NCBI RefSeq assembly: GCF_004745645.1
Contig: NZ_SRMB01000003.1
Span: forward strand, 496,001 to 560,000
Source: Hymenobacter metallicola
Lineage (GTDB): Bacteria > Bacteroidota > Bacteroidia > Cytophagales > Hymenobacteraceae
DNA length: 64,000 nt
Direction: 5' to 3'
Shown: positions 58,685 to 64,000 of the stretch, piece after piece
How the letters are laid out: each line of letters begins with the position of its first letter
Numbering within the stretch: position 1 is the first letter of the stretch
Position numbers and translations under genes: made by a program
The notes under the pieces: generated by a model
What the model was told of the DNA's origin: nothing
Database searches by the model: none
Seen by the model: the letters and a program-made list of their open reading frames with translations, nothing else

Positions 58685-60409
58685 CTATTCTACCCACCGA
58701 ATATCCTTCACCCGAAGCTGCAGACTCTTCTGGCCCCGGTACTCGTTGATTTCGACCGTGTAGCACACGTTAAACGGGTGCCCATCGGTGATTCGCTCGT
58801 GGTACTCGCCCAGGCCGAAGCCGATGGCATCCACGGTGTGGCGGCCGTCTTGGGTCAGGGTGAGCTTGAGGTGGGAGTTGCCGACGATACGAGCGGAATC
58901 GGGAGTGGCATACACGTACTCCGACTCAAATACGGGGTTAGGATTGCCTGGGCCGAAAGGCTCCATCTGGTGCAGCAGCTTGTAGAAGCTGTCGGTAATT
59001 TCTTCCAGGCGCAGCACGCCGTCAATTTCGACGGGCGGAATCAGCTGCTCGGGCAGGATGCGGCCGGCCACCACCTGCTCGAACCGCTCCCGAAACTTGG
59101 GCACATTTTCTACGGGCAGCGTGAGGCCCGCCGCGTACATGTGGCCGCCGTACTGGTCGAGCAAATCGGCGCACTCACTAATGGCCTGGTGCACATCAAA
59201 GCCGACCACCGAGCGGGCCGAGCCGGTGGCTTTGCCGTTGCTCTGGGTCAGGATGATGGTGGGCCGGTAGTACTTGTCGAGGCAGCGCGAGGCCACGATG
59301 CCGATAACCCCCTTGTGCCAATCTTCTTTGTAGAGCACCGTGGAATGAGCATTGCGCAAGGACAGGTCGTCCTCAATCATACTCAGCGCCTCCTTGGTGA
59401 TGCTGGTATCGAAGCCGCGGCGCTCAATGTTGGTTTTATCCACCACCCCGGTTTTCTCCACGGCTTCCTCCTTGCTTTCGGCCAGCAGCATAGCCACCGA
59501 GCGTTTGGCGTCGCCCATGCGGCCGGCCGCGTTGATGCGGGGCGCAAAGCCGAACACCAGGCTACTAATTGTTAGCTCCCCGTCGCGCAGACCCGCCAGT
59601 TCGCGCAGGGCGGCCACGCCGGGGCGCTGGCCCTGCACTTTGTCGTTGAGCAGGCGCAGGCCGTGGTAGGCCAGAATGCGGTTTTCGCCGGTAATAGGCA
59701 CAATATCGGCGGCAATGCTGATGGCCACCATGTCGAGCAGCTCGTAGAGCGGGCCCTGGTCCATGCCGAGGTGCTGGCACAGCGCCTGCATCAGCTTGAA
59801 GCCCACACCGCAGCCGGAAAGCTCCTTGAAGGGGTATTCGCAGTCGGTGCGCTTGGGGTCGAGCACAGCCACGGCCTTGGGCAGCTCGGTACCGGGCAAG
59901 TGGTGGTCGCAGATGATGAAGTCGATGCCCCGCTCGTTGGCGTACTCAATCCGGTCGACGGCCTTCACGCCGCAGTCGAGGGCGATGATGAGGCTGAAGT
60001 TCTGGGCTACCGCGTAGTCGATGCCCGCGTCGGAAATCCCGTAGCCTTCCTTGTAACGGTCGGGGATGTAGTAATCGACCCGCTCGGGGCCAAACAGGGT
60101 GCGTAGATAAGAAAACACCACGGCCACGGAGGTCGTGCCGTCCACGTCGTAGTCGCCGAACACCAGCACCTTCTGGCCCTCGTGCAGGGCCGTGAGCAGG
60201 CGTTCTACGGCCCGGTCCATGTCGCGCATCAGCAGCGGGTCGGGAAGATGGGCAAGGCTAGGCCGGAAGTACTCGTACGCTTCGTCGTAAGAACACACCC
60301 CGCGCTGACAGAGCAGCGCGATGATGGCCTCATTTACGCGCAGGGCGTCGGCCAGGTGCCGCACCTTCGTAGGTTCAGGCGCAGGCTTGCGGATCCATCT
60401 TTTTTCCAT
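58685..60409 (-). CDS. recJ: Single-stranded-DNA exonuclease RecJ
   Basis: 574 residues from the ATG at 60409 (MEKRWIRKPAPEPTKVRHLA). Phosphoesterase motifs DYDVDGTTS (in KVLVFGDYDVDG), ALDCGVKAVDRI and CDHHLPG (DHH), then the DHHA1 part with GFAPRINAAGRMGDA and RSVVGFDVHQAISEC, and a C-terminal OB-like domain. It degrades single-stranded DNA 5'-3' in repair and recombination. An upstream ATG adds a basic leader not usual in RecJ. Confidence 0.96.
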   Translation of the reverse strand: MEKRWIRKPAPEPTKVRHLADALRVNEAIIALLCQRGVCSYDEAYEYFRPSLAHLPDPLLMRDMDRAVERLLTALHEGQKVLVFGDYDVDGTTSVAVVFSYLRTLFGPERVDYYIPDRYKEGYGISDAGIDYAVAQNFSLIIALDCGVKAVDRIEYANERGIDFIICDHHLPGTELPKAVAVLDPKRTDCEYPFKELSGCGVGFKLMQALCQHLGMDQGPLYELLDMVAISIAADIVPITGENRILAYHGLRLLNDKVQGQRPGVAALRELAGLRDGELTISSLVFGFAPRINAAGRMGDAKRSVAMLLAESKEEAVEKTGVVDKTNIERRGFDTSITKEALSMIEDDLSLRNAHSTVLYKEDWHKGVIGIVASRCLDKYYRPTIILTQSNGKATGSARSVVGFDVHQAISECADLLDQYGGHMYAAGLTLPVENVPKFRERFEQVVAGRILPEQLIPPVEIDGVLRLEEITDSFYKLLHQMEPFGPGNPNPVFESEYVYATPDSARIVGNSHLKLTLTQDGRHTVDAIGFGLGEYHERITDGHPFNVCYTVEINEYRGQKSLQLRVKDIRWVE

Positions 60410-60504
60410 GATTCGGCGGCGGGCCCTTACGGGCGTTATCTTCAAAAGTAAGAAGAAAACTGCGGTCCTCCCGCCTGTTGCCCGGGAAGGCGGGGGCTAA
60501 TTCG

Positions 60505-60512
60505 TATTTTTG
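60505..60512 (+). promoter_or_regulatory. -7 box for the 37-residue peptide gene
   Basis: Perfect TATTTTTG, 27 bases before the ATG; TTG at 60478-60480 gives a 24-base spacer, a little long. Confidence 0.5.
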
Positions 60513-60538
60513 CCCCAGCCCCGTGCCAGCCCCTTGCC

Positions 60539-60652
60539 ATGAAAAAGCTGATTGCCTTTTACAAGCAGTACAAACAATACATCCTGACCGACGGGCTGAT
60601 GTACCTGATATTTCTGCTGGCACTGGCCATCATGTTTCTCTTCTTCCGCTAG
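60539..60652 (+). CDS. 37-residue single-helix membrane peptide
   Basis: ATG 60539 to TAG 60652. The peptide is MKKLIAFYKQYKQYILTDGL followed by the hydrophobic helix MYLIFLLALAIMFLFFR. A basic, aromatic N-terminus and a single 15-residue helix make it a small inner-membrane protein with the N-terminus likely inside. It has a dedicated -7 box, and it ends 7 bases before the convergent TPR gene. Function unknown. It was too short for most ORF callers. Confidence 0.72.
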   Translation: MKKLIAFYKQYKQYILTDGLMYLIFLLALAIMFLFFR

Positions 60653-60659
60653 CGGGCCC

Positions 60660-62495
60660 CTAGTTCACCGCGTCGCCGCGCAGCTTGCGGAAGCGCTTAC
60701 GCGCCTCGGCCGTGTAGATGCTGCCCGGGTATTTCACGAGCAGCTGGTTGTAGAGGGTCTTGGCTTTTTCGCGGTCCTGCAAATTTTCCTCGGCAATGCT
60801 GGCCGTCAGGAACAGCGCGTCGTCGCTGAGCACGTCGTACTTCGGATTGGCCGTAATCTTTTCCAGGGTGGTCAGGGCGGCCGGGTAGTCGCCCATGCGG
60901 CGCTGCAGCTGGGCCTTCAAATACCAGGCATCGTCGGTGAGGGCGTGGCCGGGGTATTTCTGTAAGAGATTATCCAGGCCCTTCAAGGCCGCGTCGAGCT
61001 TGTTCTGGAATACGAGCAGCTCCACGGCCGAATAGTCGCGCAGGGCCACGCCGGAAGTGTCCATGGCCGTGTTATCAGTGATGAGCAAACTAAGCTGCAT
61101 AGCATCGTTGGCAATTTCGCGGCTGGTGGCTTCTTTCAGGATGTCCAGGTGGCTTTTGGCCAACTTGAAGTCGCCGGCATAGTAGTTCAGGCGGGCATTG
61201 CGCAACTTGGCCTCATAGCCCACGGGCGAGTCTTTGTGCGACTTCTCTACCTGCGAGTACAGCAGCGTGGCCTCCCAAGGCTCACTGCGGAGCACGTAGA
61301 TATCGGCCAGATTGATTTTGGCCTCATCCACCACATCGAGGCTGGCCCGCGGCAGGTCGATGACTTCCTGTAGCATGGCCATGGCCTTGTCTTTCTCATC
61401 GAGCTGAAAGGCGTACAGCGCGGCCATGTTGCGCAGCACGGGGGCCGTTTCGGGCGTTTTGCCCAGTTCGGTCAGCACGTTCTGGTACTCTCCTATCAGG
61501 CCCCGAATCTTGGCTGGGTCTACCGGATAGGAAGAGCGTACCTGCTCCTCGCGGGCCTGCACGAGGCGCTGCCGGGCCAGGCGGTAGTACATGCCGCCGC
61601 GGTACTCGCGGGTTATATACTCGTAGCCAGCAATGGCGCTTTCGAAGTCTTTGTTGCGCTGGGCAATGGCGGCCAGCTCCATCACCCGGGCTCCTTCGGT
61701 GCGGCTGCGCCGGTCGAGGGCCTTGGCCTGCACCAAAGCCCCGGTGAAGTCGCGGCGCTGCATCTGCAGCCACAGCAGCAACTCGCTGTACACGGCCCGC
61801 TCGGGAAACTTCTGCACGTTGGCAAACAGCACCTTTTCCAAAGCATCTAAGTCTTTGTCCTCGCGCAGGCTGTTCTGGAGCATATTGCGCACGAAAGGCA
61901 GCTGCTGCTCATCGTCCTGCACCAGGCGCAAGGTTTCGGTCATCACCTTGTCGGTCTGCCCGGCCTGGGTGTAGAGCTGAATTAGCTGCGGGGCATATTC
62001 GGTATCAGTCTTGGCTAGCATCCGGCCCTTGAGGTAGGCTTTTTCGGCCCATTCCGGCAGCTTGCGGCGGTTAAACTCGGTGGCCACGGGCACGACCTGC
62101 GCAGCCGTCAGCTGGTTTATCACCCGCTCGTACTGCTTGGTAGCAGCGGGCTGGTCGCCGGCGGCGGTGTAGAGCCCGCCCAGCGCCACGCCGTAGGACG
62201 ACTCCTCAGGCCGCTGCCGAATGGCCTTTTTGACCAATTTTTCGGCGTCCTTATACCGCTTCAGGTTTTCCAGAACGGTCAGATACTCGGGCAGTACGTT
62301 GGGAGCGGCCTGTTCTTCGCTGCGCAGGCGCCCAAACAGAAAGGCGGCCTTTTCATTTTCGCCCTTGCGCGCATACTCCCGGGCCAAGGCAATGCCACCG
62401 TCGTCCTGGGCCTGTAGCGGCTGTAGCCCCAACCCCACACACAGCACCAGAGCCGGACCAACTTTTACAAGGCGACGCAAAGAAAAATGACGCAT
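60660..62495 (-). CDS. TPR-repeat protein, exported
   Basis: 611 residues from the ATG at 62495 (MRHFSLRRLVKVGPALVLCV), ending LQAQ: a Sec signal peptide. The rest is a long array of TPR-like helices (EKAAFLFGRLRSEEQA, PEESSYGVALGGLYTAAGD, EKAYLKGRMLAK, PGHALTDDAWYLKAQLQ, YPGSIYTAEARKRF). The final YPGSIYTAEARKRFRKL resembles the TPR ending seen in BamD/YfiO-type proteins. Periplasmic scaffold for an unknown envelope complex. It ends 7 bases from the convergent 37-residue gene. Confidence 0.85.
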   Translation of the reverse strand: MRHFSLRRLVKVGPALVLCVGLGLQPLQAQDDGGIALAREYARKGENEKAAFLFGRLRSEEQAAPNVLPEYLTVLENLKRYKDAEKLVKKAIRQRPEESSYGVALGGLYTAAGDQPAATKQYERVINQLTAAQVVPVATEFNRRKLPEWAEKAYLKGRMLAKTDTEYAPQLIQLYTQAGQTDKVMTETLRLVQDDEQQLPFVRNMLQNSLREDKDLDALEKVLFANVQKFPERAVYSELLLWLQMQRRDFTGALVQAKALDRRSRTEGARVMELAAIAQRNKDFESAIAGYEYITREYRGGMYYRLARQRLVQAREEQVRSSYPVDPAKIRGLIGEYQNVLTELGKTPETAPVLRNMAALYAFQLDEKDKAMAMLQEVIDLPRASLDVVDEAKINLADIYVLRSEPWEATLLYSQVEKSHKDSPVGYEAKLRNARLNYYAGDFKLAKSHLDILKEATSREIANDAMQLSLLITDNTAMDTSGVALRDYSAVELLVFQNKLDAALKGLDNLLQKYPGHALTDDAWYLKAQLQRRMGDYPAALTTLEKITANPKYDVLSDDALFLTASIAEENLQDREKAKTLYNQLLVKYPGSIYTAEARKRFRKLRGDAVN

Positions 62496-62663
62496 AGCGC
62501 AGAATTCAAACAGGTAGTAATCTGAGACAGTAAACCGGCCACGGCTTACTTTCATTCATTTAGGGGCAAAAACCAACTGGTAAACGTAAAACCTCCACAG
62601 GGAAGAATCTTCTCCAATCGAAAGAGGGGGTAGCGGCAGATGAGGCTGCGTTGGTTACTAAAC

Positions 62664-62697
62664 AAAAAGGGCCGTACCCGAAGATACAGCCCTTTCT
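62664..62697 (-). terminator. Probable terminator of PPIase gene
   Basis: AAAGGGC-GTA and TAC-GCCCTTT around 8 bases with one mismatch; TTTTTG follows on the minus strand. Confidence 0.65.
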
Positions 62698-62720
62698 GGT
62701 GCTTTTAGATTTCCAGCGGC

Positions 62721-64000
62721 CTAGAAGAACTTGGTGCGCTCATCCTTGATGTTGGCATTGTTCTTCACGGCTTCGTAGATGGCGCCATCGGCACGGGCCG
62801 TACGCTGGGCCGTCAGCTGTTGCCGCACGGCTTTTACGTCGGTCGGCACCGTGGGCTTTTCAATCTTCACGGGCTCCACAATCAGTACGCCCTGCTCGCC
62901 CTGGAAGGGAGCCGACTGCTGACCGGGCTTCACCCCGTAGGCTTTGCCCACGGCCAGCGGCTCACCGCCCAGGCCCTGAATTACGCCGGTGCCCAGCACC
63001 ACATTGTCGGCCGTTTTCACCTGGGCCGTGGGGCCGTAGGCAGCCGCAATCTGCTCGAGCGTGCCTTTCTTACCGTTCAGCTTAGCCATGATCTGCTTGG
63101 CTTTCTCCTCGTTGCGCACGGCCGCCGACAGCTCCTGCTTCAGGCTGGCTACGTCGGCCGTGCCCTTGGCGCGCTCTTCGGTGAGCACGGCAATTACGTA
63201 CTGGTCCCCGATTTCGTACACTTCCGATACGTCACCGATTTTGGTTTCCTTACCGGCTTGGCCAGCCCCGTAGGCCCAGCGCACCAGTTCCCGGGCATTC
63301 TGCAGGTTGTTTACGGCACGGGCGTCGCTGCTCAGGCCTTTGGCTTCCTGCTTCTGCAGGGTTTTGTCGGCGGCCACGGCGGCCCGGAACGAGTTCAGGT
63401 CCGTAGCCTTGCCCTTGAGCTCCTGAGCCCGGGCGTAAGCAGCTTCGCGGGTAGCATCCGAAGGAGCAATACCTTTCTGCACAGCGGCAATCTGGTAGGT
63501 CTGGCTGGTCTTGGGCGCCGTGATTTTGATGATGTGGTAGCCGAATGAGGTTTCTACCGGGTTAGGCAGCAGGCCGGCCGAGGTAGCACCGAACACGGCT
63601 TTCTCAAACTCGGGCACCATACGGCCCTGGGTAAACCAGCCCAGGTCGCCACCGGTAGCGGTGGTACCATCGGTACCGTACTGACGAGCCATGGCGGCGA
63701 AGTCAGCCCCGCCTTTGATTTTGGCCAGTACGTCTTTGGCTTTGGCCAGCGCGGCGGCTTTGGCTTCGGGCGTAGCGCCTTCGGGCTTAATCAGGATGTG
63801 GCTGGCGCGGGCGGCAGCCTGAGCACCGGCCTTCTGACCAGTTACTTTGAAGATAGAGTACAGACCATTCTCGGCGTAGGGGCCGTATACCTGACCCACG
63901 GTGAGGGGCAGCTGCTGACGCAGCTTCTCGGGCATATCGGCCGGCGACACGTAGGCTGAGCTGTAGGGGTGCTCGGGGTCCGTGTTCAGCTTGGCAAACA
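62721..64000 (-). CDS. Peptidyl-prolyl cis-trans isomerase, PpiD/SurA-like (partial, N-terminus off the window)
   Basis: The frame stays open to the window edge, so the N-terminus (usually a membrane anchor plus SurA_N) is missing. Visible: a parvulin domain with ASHILIKPEG, DFAAMARQYGTDGTTATGGD, LGWFTQGRMVPEFEKAVF and TSFGYHIIKI, followed by a second PPIase-like region and a helical tail. The length and order fit PpiD-type periplasmic chaperones that fold outer-membrane proteins. It ends with a weak terminator. Confidence 0.88.
   Translation of the reverse strand, partial: FAKLNTDPEHPYSSAYVSPADMPEKLRQQLPLTVGQVYGPYAENGLYSIFKVTGQKAGAQAAARASHILIKPEGATPEAKAAALAKAKDVLAKIKGGADFAAMARQYGTDGTTATGGDLGWFTQGRMVPEFEKAVFGATSAGLLPNPVETSFGYHIIKITAPKTSQTYQIAAVQKGIAPSDATREAAYARAQELKGKATDLNSFRAAVAADKTLQKQEAKGLSSDARAVNNLQNARELVRWAYGAGQAGKETKIGDVSEVYEIGDQYVIAVLTEERAKGTADVASLKQELSAAVRNEEKAKQIMAKLNGKKGTLEQIAAAYGPTAQVKTADNVVLGTGVIQGLGGEPLAVGKAYGVKPGQQSAPFQGEQGVLIVEPVKIEKPTVPTDVKAVRQQLTAQRTARADGAIYEAVKNNANIKDERTKFF

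Overview
The window looks like a chromosomal segment of an aerobic, menaquinone-type Bacteroidota, most likely Hymenobacter or a close relative in the Hymenobacteraceae. This is inferred from the sequence: GC-rich coding DNA, TAnnTTTG-type -7 promoter boxes, Bacteroidota-restricted families (DUF4270, DUF4293, DUF4476, the GT5-only glycogen synthase homologue, the long-N-terminus NusB), type IX secretion (T9SS) traces, and the intergenic hairpin repeats. No prophage, transposase, CRISPR array or large accessory island was found. This is mostly core chromosome with a few unusual accessory genes.

Layout. 1-5.3 kb: a partial TerB-like gene, two identical tandem tRNA-Val genes, two divergent GT-C membrane glycosyltransferases, a GNAT-like protein and a low-GC orphan that resembles immunity proteins. 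5.4-12.3 kb (minus strand): coaE, ybbR-like, yajC, DUF1573 lipoprotein, NAD-type isocitrate dehydrogenase, YtxH protein, nusB and leucine dehydrogenase, with three related palindromic repeats in the gaps. 12.5-22.6 kb: two ABC half-exporters whose motifs complement each other, GH16, an FAD oxidoreductase, a T9SS-tail mini-protein, two tRNA-Pro genes, an outer-membrane barrel, truA and a GNAT. 22.6-30.7 kb: thiolase, DUF4293, DUF4476, a PorE-like OmpA lipoprotein, and a two-gene Fe-S/membrane complex resembling a split ETF:menaquinone oxidoreductase. 30.8-38.3 kb: tRNA-Phe, umuDC with an upstream palindrome, a DnaJ-TPR membrane protein, a holin-X/unknown/GGGP-synthase cluster, a TPR protein and an AraC regulator.

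38.4-47.8 kb: acyl-CoA dehydrogenase, Zn peptidase, heptose-phosphate adenylyltransferase with an overlapping flippase-like protein, panD and panC, then the divergent GT5-only protein, DUF4270 lipoprotein and glmS. 47.9-64 kb: DUF6056 membrane protein, RidA, gltX, TIGR00266 protein, GH3 protein, lptB, M61 peptidase, DoxX-like protein, recJ, a 37-residue membrane peptide, a large TPR protein and a partial PPIase.

How the genes fit together. Several serve envelope biogenesis (yajC, lptB, rfaE2, glmS, the PpiD-like PPIase, PorE-like, M61). Thiolase, acyl-CoA dehydrogenase and the Fe-S pair fit fatty-acid beta-oxidation feeding electrons to menaquinone. panC, panD and coaE cover three steps toward CoA. 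I saw no clearly new defence or mobile system. The most promising leads are the complementary ABC pair, the split electron-transfer complex, the degenerate GT5 protein, the operator-like palindrome before umuD, and the dispersed hairpin families.
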